Shown one piece after another: positions 1 through 4,541 of a stretch of 5,750 bases of DNA. Origin of the DNA: Bacillota bacterium (GTDB lineage Bacteria > Bacillota > Clostridia > Christensenellales > UBA1242); the NCBI GenBank assembly GCA_009780625.1, contig WQZR01000064.1, positions 1 to 5,750 of the forward strand. Direction: 5' to 3'. The notes under the pieces are model-generated. The model did not search any database and was not told the origin of the DNA. It was given only the letters and a program-made list of their open reading frames with translations. The first letter of the stretch is position 1; the number at the start of each line of letters is the position of its first letter. The position numbers and the translations under genes were made by a program.

Positions 1-279
1 AAACTTGATGCTTTCCTTCATTGTCTCGCATGTTGCAGACAGGTTTATGCCATATTTAAGAATAACAAAAAGCTCAAGGCTGATTCGGTTGTCTACAGTC
101 GAAACTTTAACTGCCGAACTATGCCCATGTTTAGAATATAGTTCTTCAAAACTATCTTTAAGTTTTTTTGTTGCAAGTGTAACAACGCCGTAGCACTCAA
201 GTGCTGCTTTTGCTGCAATAATCGCAATTGCTTCGTTTGTTACAGAGATTGTTCCGAATGTATTTGTTGTTTTAACCAT
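1..279 (-). CDS. Asp23/Gls24 family protein (YloU-like), 3' end outside window
   Basis: The first 93 residues of an Asp23/Gls24 family protein are visible; the reading frame is still open at base 1. The start is the ATG at 279-277. The N-terminus shows the usual pattern: a short leader, then G9-T-I-S-V (a beta strand), an alpha helix with NEAIAIIAAKAA (15-26) and the family signature ECYGVV (28-33). A second strand pair follows around VKVSTVDNRISLELFVILKYG (57-77 region). Family members are about 120 residues long, so roughly a quarter is missing. In Firmicutes these are small, abundant, envelope- or membrane-associated proteins of poorly defined function. A yloU gene beside rpmB, usually followed by a DAK/FakA-type kinase gene, is a known arrangement in Bacillus and relatives, which supports the call. 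Here it lies downstream of rpmB on the same strand but behind a terminator, so it probably has its own promoter. Confidence 0.85.
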   Translation of the reverse strand, partial: MVKTTNTFGTISVTNEAIAIIAAKAALECYGVVTLATKKLKDSFEELYSKHGHSSAVKVSTVDNRISLELFVILKYGINLSATCETMKESIKF

Positions 280-286
280 AGTTTTT

Positions 287-315
287 ATTTTACACCTTAT
301 AATATGTTATGGCAA
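287..315 (-). promoter_or_regulatory. Predicted sigma-A promoter of the asp23-like gene
   Basis: On the minus strand TTGCCA (315-310) is followed by a 17-base spacer and TAAAAT (292-287). This is the same -35 box and spacing as the rpmB promoter in this window. The start of transcription would fall at about 281-279, essentially on the ATG, giving a leaderless or nearly leaderless mRNA. A possible Shine-Dalgarno AAGGTG (298-293) lies 13 bases before the ATG, inside the spacer. It could only be used if transcription begins further upstream. Confidence 0.5.
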
Positions 316-325
316 GCGTTTTAAA

Positions 326-350
326 TGAAAAAAGGGTCTTCGGACCCTTT
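326..350 (-). terminator. Rho-independent terminator of rpmB
   Basis: A perfect 8-bp stem (331-338 with 343-350) closes a 4-base loop and is followed on the minus strand by a run of seven T (333-327, shared with the stem base). On the plus strand the loop reads as a cTTCGg tetraloop, but no T-run follows there, so it works for minus-strand transcription. It lies about 47 bases after the rpmB stop codon. Confidence 0.85.
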
Positions 351-396
351 AATTCTAAAATTACGACATAAATAGTCAAAAAAGCGACATTTTAAA

Positions 397-582
397 CTAT
401 GCGTCTTTTTTTGCAGTTTTTAAGCACTTAGTACAAATCTTTGCGTTTACAACTTTTCCGTCAAGCTCAACTCTCTTCTTTTGAAGATTTGGACGTCTTA
501 CTGTTTTTGTTTTGATGTTACTATGGCTTACAAGGTTTCCGCTCATTGGTGTTTTGCCACATGCTGCACATATTCTAGACAT
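397..582 (-). CDS. rpmB: 50S ribosomal protein L28 (bL28)
   Basis: This 61-residue protein is full length for bL28 and is a structural component of the large ribosomal subunit. It begins MSRICAACGK and carries two CxxC pairs, C5/C8 and C50/C53, that form the zinc ribbon of the cysteine-containing (C+) form of L28. The central HSNIKTKTVRRPNLQ stretch (20-34) is the conserved basic rRNA-binding part, and GKVVNAKICTKCLK (42-55) the conserved C-terminal part. The ATG at 582-580 has a strong Shine-Dalgarno GGGAGG (593-588) five bases upstream. The gene is a single-gene unit, with its own promoter at 626-654 and a hairpin terminator at 326-350. The next minus-strand gene is the asp23-like gene, an order known in Firmicutes. 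Confidence 0.97.
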   Translation of the reverse strand: MSRICAACGKTPMSGNLVSHSNIKTKTVRRPNLQKKRVELDGKVVNAKICTKCLKTAKKDA

Positions 583-615
583 ATATTCCTCCCTACTTGT
601 TAAATAGCGTTTTCA

Positions 616-1422
616 CTAATTTCCTATTCTATCACAAGTCTTTTTTTTTGGCAAGTGAAAAATTGTTGCAATTGTTGCCATAACCGCACCAAGCATAGCA
701 AACCCAGAACTCAGCCACGCACCAAGCTCTGCCCTCACTTTGATGCTTGCAATCAAATCTGGAATATCAAAGAATCTTGATATAGTTTCGTTTCTGATTG
801 CTTCCATTCTTGTAGGGTCGTTCATCACATTTGCCTTCGCTTCACAATAAACTTCTACCCAAAAAGGGTCTATAGGTATTCCCTCTCTAATTGCAACAAT
901 CGCAACTTGCATAAAACTTTCTGGGAACAAAGCAAACCCTAATTTCTCTCTTTGAACTTCCATCATTTCTTTAGCAATATGCATATCTAATGTCATTCCA
1001 TAATATATGTCCCAAATATCATTATAAAAAGAAACAACCACGGCCCTTGTCACCAGAACAAAGAACAAACTAAACATCAAAGCCTGAACTGCAAACAAAC
1101 ATGCAATAACAATATCAAATTTAATTTTCAAAAAAGCACCAAACACAGAAAAAAGAATAATCAAAAATGGAATAATAAGGGCAAATAGAACAAAAACAAA
1201 AAGAATCAAAAGATTATTTTTTAAATATTCCACTTCGAAAATTTGAAAAATTCTTTAATTCTCACCAAAACCCCAAACACTATATAGAGTCTCACCATCG
1301 GAATATTTACCAAGACTTACACTCAACACCGGAAACAAAAAAAGAACCAGCACAAGTAAAACCGCAATGCCGATATAAACAAAGTTTCTATGTTTCACAA
1401 TTCCATCAGCAAACTTTCTCAT
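616..1422 (-). pseudogene. Four-helix membrane protein gene interrupted by an in-frame TAA
   Basis: From the ATG at 1422-1420 the frame runs 55 codons to a TAA (1257-1255), then stays open in the same frame to a TAG at 618-616, 268 residues in all if the stop is read as an amino acid. Both parts match the paralogs at 1491-2168 and 2337-2936. Before the stop are RNFVYIGIAV (12-21), a helix ending in P31, and a VWGFG motif (49-53). After it come a second helix with an IIP motif (codons 83-85), a third helix (about 103-125), an outer loop of about 105 residues and a fourth helix (about 233-257), then a KKK tail. Homology crosses the stop without a gap, so one gene with a nonsense codon is the simplest reading. 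The ATG lacks a Shine-Dalgarno and I see no clear promoter. A separate 205-residue product could start at GTG 1233-1231, but that start also has no Shine-Dalgarno. Function unknown. A sequencing error is possible. Confidence 0.65.
626..654 (-). promoter_or_regulatory. Predicted sigma-A promoter of rpmB
   Basis: TTGCCA (654-649), a 17-base spacer containing an A-tract, and TAGAAT (631-626) on the minus strand. The predicted start is near 619, giving an untranslated leader of about 37 bases that includes the strong Shine-Dalgarno at 593-588. The promoter lies inside the last codons of the broken membrane-protein gene upstream. Confidence 0.7.
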
Positions 1423-1437
1423 ATGTCAAAGTATAAC

Positions 1438-1466
1438 ATAAAAAACCCCGCCAAAGCGAGATTTTT
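1438..1466 (-). terminator. Rho-independent terminator after the 225-residue membrane protein gene
   Basis: On the minus strand the arm at 1466-1456 pairs with 1451-1441. The core is CTCGC/GCGGG with one G-T pair, extended by an adjacent T-G pair and A-T pairs, around a TTTG loop. Six T follow (1445-1440). It begins about 25 bases after the stop codon and separates this gene from the broken paralog, whose ATG lies only about 18 bases further on. Confidence 0.8.
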
Positions 1467-1490
1467 AAAGTATTAAATAAGTCAATTATA

Positions 1491-2168
1491 TTAATCTCTA
1501 TTGAATCCAAGGAATGCAGCAAATGTTGCACCAAGAATTGCAATATAAGAAACAACTTGTGTACCAGTTGACGCAACAACTGTTACTTTCTCGATTATTC
1601 CATCAAAAATTTCTTGAACAATTGGTGTAACAACTCCTGTGATTGCAGTAACACCTGCTGGTCCTACTGCTGCAAGAACTTCTGCATCAGTCATAGCTTC
1701 AACTGCTGCTTCTGCAAGCTCATAGCTCATTCCGCCGCCAATTAGACCAAGAAGAATTTGACCTCTTGCTCCTTCTTGAATTGCTGCTGCAAGTGCTTCG
1801 TCAAACTTAGCACCGTTAAGGTCAGCAATAACTCCTGCTCTAGCCGCTTGAACCCAAACCAAAGAAATCATAACAAGGTGAAGAACGAAAAGTCCTGCAA
1901 TAATCCATGTAAAATCTTTTTTAAGCACAATTGAAAGAACAGAAAGAACAATAATCGCAACTGGAACAAGTAAACTTAGAATCCAGAATCCAGCAGTAAA
2001 CAAGTTATTGTCAAGAGCTTCGAAGTTTTGTCCGCCAATCCCAAAAACGCTAAGTTCTGCTCCAGCAATTGAAATTACAAGTGTTGGAAGAAGAATTGAA
2101 GCAAGGATTGATAATACTGCTATACCCATAAAGAAATAGTTTCTATATGTTTTGAAAATTTCTACCAT
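1491..2168 (-). CDS. Predicted four-helix membrane protein, unknown function (paralog 2 of 3)
   Basis: I do not recognise this 225-residue protein. It has a short basic N-terminus and helices at about 12-34, 60-82 and 87-107. A long loop of about 95 residues is rich in Ala, Gly and acidic residues (110-203), and a final helix (about 204-222) is followed by a short NRD tail. K83-K84 between helices 2 and 3 argues for N and C termini inside and the long loop outside. RNYFFMGIAV (9-18), P28, VFGIG (41-45) and LVPVAIIVLSVL (67-78) recur in the two neighbouring paralogs. I chose the ATG at 2168-2166 over the ATG at 2198-2196 because GAAGGAG lies 11 bases before it, the upstream ATG has no Shine-Dalgarno, and the paralogs begin at this point. 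The gene has its own promoter (2248-2276) and terminator. The outer loop has no motif I can assign. Confidence 0.75.
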   Translation of the reverse strand: MVEIFKTYRNYFFMGIAVLSILASILLPTLVISIAGAELSVFGIGGQNFEALDNNLFTAGFWILSLLVPVAIIVLSVLSIVLKKDFTWIIAGLFVLHLVMISLVWVQAARAGVIADLNGAKFDEALAAAIQEGARGQILLGLIGGGMSYELAEAAVEAMTDAEVLAAVGPAGVTAITGVVTPIVQEIFDGIIEKVTVVASTGTQVVSYIAILGATFAAFLGFNRD

Positions 2169-2179
2169 ATCTTTTGTGT

Positions 2180-2186
2180 CTCCTTC
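2180..2186 (-). promoter_or_regulatory. Shine-Dalgarno that decides the start of the 225-residue gene
   Basis: GAAGGAG on the minus strand lies 11 bases before the ATG at 2168-2166. The longer reading from 2198 would place this site inside the coding sequence and leave its own ATG preceded by GCTCTGG, which is not a ribosome binding site. Confidence 0.6.
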
Positions 2187-2247
2187 ATTAAATTTCATCC
2201 AGAGCGATTACTCGACCACCCTAAACTCTAACAAAGATGATATCTCC

Positions 2248-2276
2248 ATGCTAGCGACTTTTTGAAACAATGTCAA
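2248..2276 (-). promoter_or_regulatory. Predicted sigma-A promoter of the 225-residue membrane protein gene
   Basis: A perfect -35 box TTGACA (2276-2271), a 17-base spacer and TAGCAT (2253-2248) on the minus strand. Transcription should begin near 2241, leaving an untranslated leader of about 73 bases. The -35 box is one arm of a perfect palindrome at 2271-2287. Confidence 0.65.
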
Positions 2277-2287
2277 ACGTTTTGACA
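2271..2287. promoter_or_regulatory. 17-bp palindrome over the -35 box, candidate operator
   Basis: TGTCAAA-CGT-TTTGACA: two perfect 7-base arms around a 3-base centre. One arm contains the -35 hexamer of the minus-strand promoter at 2248-2276, the usual place for a repressor that blocks polymerase. No regulator gene lies nearby, and I cannot name the binding protein. The second arm also holds a TTGACA on the plus strand, but without a good -10 box at the right distance. Confidence 0.5.
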
Positions 2288-2297
2288 CACAAAGTCC

Positions 2298-2314
2298 AAA
2301 ATACGACGTTTTTA
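2298..2314 (+). repeat. Left copy of an imperfect inverted repeat flanking the 199-residue gene
   Basis: Bases 2297-2313 read CAAAATACGACGTTTTT on the plus strand. The reverse complement of 2983-2999 reads the same except for one base (C instead of G before the T-run). Both copies read inward towards the gene between them. In an AT-rich window a match of this length could arise by chance, so its meaning is uncertain. Confidence 0.35.
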
Positions 2315-2336
2315 AAGGTCTTTTTCTTGATTTTAA

Positions 2337-2936
2337 CTATTTACTATGGACTTTTGGTGTGGGAGTAATCTTTTTGTCTTTATTTATTTTTAAATCTTTA
2401 TTGATTCCAACATCTTCATCTGGTGTAGGGCTCGCTGCTTGTAGCGACCCACTCAAGTTCTCTTCATATTCTCTCTCTTTTTTCTGATTGCCGTCTTCAA
2501 CATATGCCCAAATGCTAAAACACAGCCCAATAATTGCAAAAATCCCAGCCGCAATTCCCCCACCTGAAAGCCTTAAAATCACATCGGGCCAGTCATAAAC
2601 GACACCCGGCGTGTGAACATTTAGAAAAACCCCTTTCATTACAAGTGGATATATTGCAAAAACGGAAACAATCGCCACTGCAAAAAGAATCAGGTTTGTT
2701 CTGTCGACGCTTTTTTTCTTTGCTAGATTCAAAATCACAATTGAAATCGGAACCGAAATTGTCAAAAGCCAAACAAAAGCAAGCCATGCATTTATTCCAA
2801 AAACTCCTGTAAACCAGAACCATTCTCTCATGCCAAACCACTCTAAAACCATTGTTGGAAACATAAAACAAACAGCAATAATGCCGCCAATTCCTATATA
2901 AACATATCTTTTGTTTTCCAAAATTCTTTCCATCAT
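2337..2936 (-). CDS. Predicted four-helix membrane protein with charged cytoplasmic tail, unknown function (paralog 1 of 3)
   Basis: A 199-residue protein I do not recognise. Helices lie at about 11-31, 51-72, 81-100 and 121-145. The K73-K75 patch between helices 2 and 3 puts both ends inside. KRYVYIGIGG (9-18), P27, VFGI (45-48) and SVPISIVIL (61-69) correspond to the same positions in the two downstream paralogs. Its outer loop is much shorter than theirs (about 20 residues, with NVHTPGVVYDWPD). It also carries a hydrophilic tail (147-199) rich in E, D and K with an INKD repeat (178-181, 184-187), absent from the others. A longer reading from a TTG at 2984-2982 would run through the probable -10 box. 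I therefore take the ATG pair at 2936-2931 as the start; neither has a clear Shine-Dalgarno, so the exact start is uncertain. No hairpin terminator follows. Confidence 0.7.
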   Translation of the reverse strand: MMERILENKRYVYIGIGGIIAVCFMFPTMVLEWFGMREWFWFTGVFGINAWLAFVWLLTISVPISIVILNLAKKKSVDRTNLILFAVAIVSVFAIYPLVMKGVFLNVHTPGVVYDWPDVILRLSGGGIAAGIFAIIGLCFSIWAYVEDGNQKKEREYEENLSGSLQAASPTPDEDVGINKDLKINKDKKITPTPKVHSK

Positions 2937-2961
2937 ACAGAAATTTTTGCCAAAACATAGG

Positions 2962-2969
2962 ATTTTATA
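2962..2969 (-). promoter_or_regulatory. Possible -10 region of the 199-residue membrane protein gene
   Basis: TATAAAAT on the minus strand, about 25 bases before the ATG pair at 2936-2931. I see no convincing -35 box at 16-18 bases. The transcript would begin near 2956 and have a leader of about 20 bases without a Shine-Dalgarno. Confidence 0.35.
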
Positions 2970-2982
2970 CCTAATTTCACAC

Positions 2983-2999
2983 AAAAAGGTCGTATTTTG
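2983..2999 (-). repeat. Right copy of the imperfect inverted repeat flanking the 199-residue gene
   Basis: Minus-strand CAAAATACGACCTTTTT, matching the left copy near 2297-2313 in 16 of 17 positions and in the opposite direction. It lies just upstream of the probable -10 box of the 199-residue gene, so it could equally be a protein-binding site in the divergent control region. Confidence 0.35.
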
Positions 3000-3032
3000 T
3001 CTAAAACACTTTTCTTTTAATTTCTAACATGA

Positions 3033-3038
3033 TATAAT
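3033..3038 (+). promoter_or_regulatory. Predicted extended -10 promoter of the GDPD-like gene
   Basis: A consensus TATAAT (3033-3038) preceded by TGA (3030-3032), the extended -10 pattern TGnTATAAT. The -35 position holds only TTTTCT (3010-3015), a poor match, which is common for extended -10 promoters. Transcription would start near 3045, giving a leader of about 76 bases. Confidence 0.6.
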
Positions 3039-3043
3039 ACATC

Positions 3044-3063
3044 ATAGGTCAAAAAAGACCTAT
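3044..3063 (+). repeat. Hairpin at the predicted 5' end of the GDPD-like transcript
   Basis: A perfect 7-bp inverted repeat, ATAGGTC and GACCTAT, around a loop of six A. It coincides with the predicted transcription start, so the mRNA would begin with this stem. It could protect the 5' end or be a protein-binding site. No long T-run follows, so it is not a good terminator. Confidence 0.45.
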
Positions 3064-3120
3064 TTAACAAAGAAATCGGCTGCAATTTGCAGTTTTGGTA
3101 TATAGGAAAAATAGCGCAAA

Positions 3121-3885
3121 ATGACAAATATATATAATAGTTTCTTGGTAGATAAAGCAATCTGCCGAGGTGGAAAGTTCAAGGTTGAACAAATTGAAAA
3201 TTCACTAGAAGCGATTACAGAAGCGGCAAAAGAAGGACGCACTTTGTCTCTACCTTTGATGAAAATTAGCGATGGAACGCTTATTGTTTTTGCATCAGAG
3301 ACACTTGGAAGGCTTACAGGCAAGGATGGTTATACAAAAAACCTATCTAAATCTGAGCTTAAAGACGCAAAATATGGCGATTCTAAGCAAACAATAATCA
3401 CTCTAGAAGAAGCACTTAAGGCAATAAACAGCAAAGTTCCTGTGCTTTTTGAAATAATAAGCGACTGCACAGACTTTGTGACCAACGGAGTTATGGAAAG
3501 AGCCTTTATGGAAACAATGAAAGGCTTCAAAAACCAGTGGGCTATCGAATCTTCTAACCCATTTGTGATTATGTGGTTTAAACATAACGCTCCGGAGGTT
3601 ATTAGGGGCATAAAATCTGGCTGCTTTAGAGGTGAAAACCCTGTTTATGCCAACAAATATAAGCTTATGTGGCTTAAATATAACGACAGATGCGAACCTC
3701 ACTTCGTAAACTATTGCGGAAGATGCCTAGCTGACTATTGCATCAGACGCTATGTGGTTAAAAAGAGAACAAAAAGCATTCCCCTATTCGTTTGGAAAGT
3801 TGGAAACGAAAAACTTTACTACAGACTTGTTAAACTTGCAGACAACATTGTATATAACGGGTTTGACCCATCTAAACAAAAATAG
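3121..3885 (+). CDS. Glycerophosphodiester phosphodiesterase-fold protein with degenerate active site
   Basis: A 254-residue protein that follows the GDPD family (TIM barrel that normally hydrolyses glycerophosphodiesters) from end to end, at the usual length. AICRGG (13-18) sits where the family has AHRG, and IENSLEA (25-31) where it has PENSLxA. LSLPLMKISDG (42-52) replaces the ELDVxxTKDG block, and VFASETLGRLTG (56-67) the VxHDxxLxRxTG block. Later come LEEAL (95-99), the E111 strand, IESSNPFVIMWFKHNAPEVIRG and, near the end, FVWKV and ADNIVYNGF. The catalytic or metal-binding positions are changed: His to C15, Glu to S43, Asp to P45, His to A58 (and Asp to S59). R16 and E111 remain. It has no signal peptide or membrane helix, so it should be cytoplasmic. 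It is the only plus-strand gene, divergent from the membrane-protein run. A weak Shine-Dalgarno AGGA lies 13 bases before the ATG. It is probably a non-catalytic binding protein; that is inference. Confidence 0.8.
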   Translation: MTNIYNSFLVDKAICRGGKFKVEQIENSLEAITEAAKEGRTLSLPLMKISDGTLIVFASETLGRLTGKDGYTKNLSKSELKDAKYGDSKQTIITLEEALKAINSKVPVLFEIISDCTDFVTNGVMERAFMETMKGFKNQWAIESSNPFVIMWFKHNAPEVIRGIKSGCFRGENPVYANKYKLMWLKYNDRCEPHFVNYCGRCLADYCIRRYVVKKRTKSIPLFVWKVGNEKLYYRLVKLADNIVYNGFDPSKQK

Positions 3886-3891
3886 AATAAC

Positions 3892-3919
3892 AAAAAAACG
3901 GCTTACGCCGATTTTTTTT
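3892..3919. terminator. Bidirectional terminator between convergent genes
   Basis: A short CGGC-TTAC-GCCG hairpin (3899-3910) is flanked by seven A on the left and eight T on the right. It can therefore act as a U-tract terminator on both strands. It sits between the stop of the GDPD-like gene (3885) and the stop of the rubrerythrin gene (3924). The GC stem is only 4 bp, lengthened by A-T pairs beyond an A-A mismatch. Confidence 0.7.
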
Positions 3920-3923
3920 ATTC

Positions 3924-4463
3924 TTACATAAATTTAACTTCAAAATATGATTGTGGGTGTTGACAAGTTGGACAAGCAATTGGTGCTTTCTTGTTCTTTT
4001 GAACAACGTGTCCGCAGTTTCTGCACTCCCATCTAACTTCTTCTTGTCTATCAAAGAATGTGTTGTTTTTCACATATGCTGCAAGTTTTCTATATCTCAT
4101 CTCATGCTCTTCTTCCACATTAGCCACAAACAACATTGCCGCTGCAATTTCAACAAAGCCTTCTTTCTTTGCTTCTTCTGCCATCTTTACATACATTTCT
4201 GTCCATTCGTGGTTTTCACCGTTTGCAGCATTGTTTAAATTGTCTAGAGTTGATGGAACGCTTCCGCCGTTTAGATATTTAAACCACTTCTTTGCGTGCT
4301 CTTTTTCCTGCCCTGCTGTTTTTTCGAAGATGCTTGCAATAAACTCATAGCCATCTTTTTTTGCTTGCTTTGCAAAATACTCATAAGAAATTGCCGCTTG
4401 GCTCTCACCTGCAAAAGCTTCTCTTAAATTCTTTTCTGTTTTTGTTCCTTTAAGTTCTTTCAT
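3924..4463 (-). CDS. Rubrerythrin (non-haem diiron peroxidase with rubredoxin-like domain)
   Basis: A 179-residue cytoplasmic protein that reduces hydrogen peroxide to water in anaerobes, taking electrons through its rubredoxin-like domain. The ferritin-like four-helix part (about 1-135) has GESQA with E20, the ExxH pair E53/H56, E86 in NHEWTEM, and ExxH E117/H120: the diiron ligands expected for the family. The C-terminal domain (about 145-179) has C147xxC150 and C164xxC167 for the FeS4 iron site. The length is typical (about 180-195). The ATG at 4463-4461 has a strong Shine-Dalgarno AAAGGAG (4478-4472) eight bases upstream. The gene stands alone between the secF terminator and the bidirectional terminator at 3892-3919. 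It is a sign of anaerobic life. No PerR-like operator is obvious upstream. Confidence 0.95.
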   Translation of the reverse strand: MKELKGTKTEKNLREAFAGESQAAISYEYFAKQAKKDGYEFIASIFEKTAGQEKEHAKKWFKYLNGGSVPSTLDNLNNAANGENHEWTEMYVKMAEEAKKEGFVEIAAAMLFVANVEEEHEMRYRKLAAYVKNNTFFDRQEEVRWECRNCGHVVQKNKKAPIACPTCQHPQSYFEVKFM

Positions 4464-4490
4464 ACTTTTTTCTCCTTTGCTTAATATATT

Positions 4491-4499
4491 ATTTTATCA
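4491..4499 (-). promoter_or_regulatory. Predicted extended -10 promoter of the rubrerythrin gene
   Basis: TGATAAAAT on the minus strand: an extended -10 TGn (4499-4497) followed by TAAAAT (4496-4491). No good -35 box is visible, since the upstream side is the T-run of the secF terminator. The start near 4484 would give a leader of about 20 bases holding the Shine-Dalgarno. Confidence 0.45.
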
Positions 4500-4509
4500 T
4501 AAAAAGAAT

Positions 4510-4536
4510 AAAAAAGGGTCGATGACACATCGACCC
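4510..4536 (-). terminator. Rho-independent terminator of the secD-secF operon
   Basis: A perfect 9-bp stem, GGGTCGATG with CATCGACCC (4516-4524 and 4528-4536), with a 3-base loop. Six T follow on the minus strand (4515-4510). It begins five bases after the secF stop codon. Confidence 0.92.
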
Positions 4537-4541
4537 CTACA

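Noticed and set aside
357..396. Repeated GTCG/TACGAC-like words just after rpmB
   Set aside because: The matches are short, AT-rich and not in a consistent arrangement. They are not distinguishable from chance.
2593..2958. 121-residue minus-strand open frame inside the 199-residue membrane protein gene
   Set aside because: It overlaps the real gene in another frame, is rich in Cys, Phe, Trp and Arg without domain pattern, and has no ribosome binding site.
2337..2984. TTG start at 2984 giving a 215-residue protein
   Set aside because: The extra 16 residues would be encoded by the probable -10 region, and the paralogs begin at the later ATG pair.
3044..3063. Hairpin considered as a terminator or riboswitch end
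   Set aside because: It has only a short TTT after the stem and sits at the predicted transcription start, so it is more likely a 5' stem or binding site.
3060..3702. Minus-strand open frames opposite the GDPD-like gene
   Set aside because: All are antisense shadows without ribosome binding sites, and the plus-strand frame has clear family similarity.
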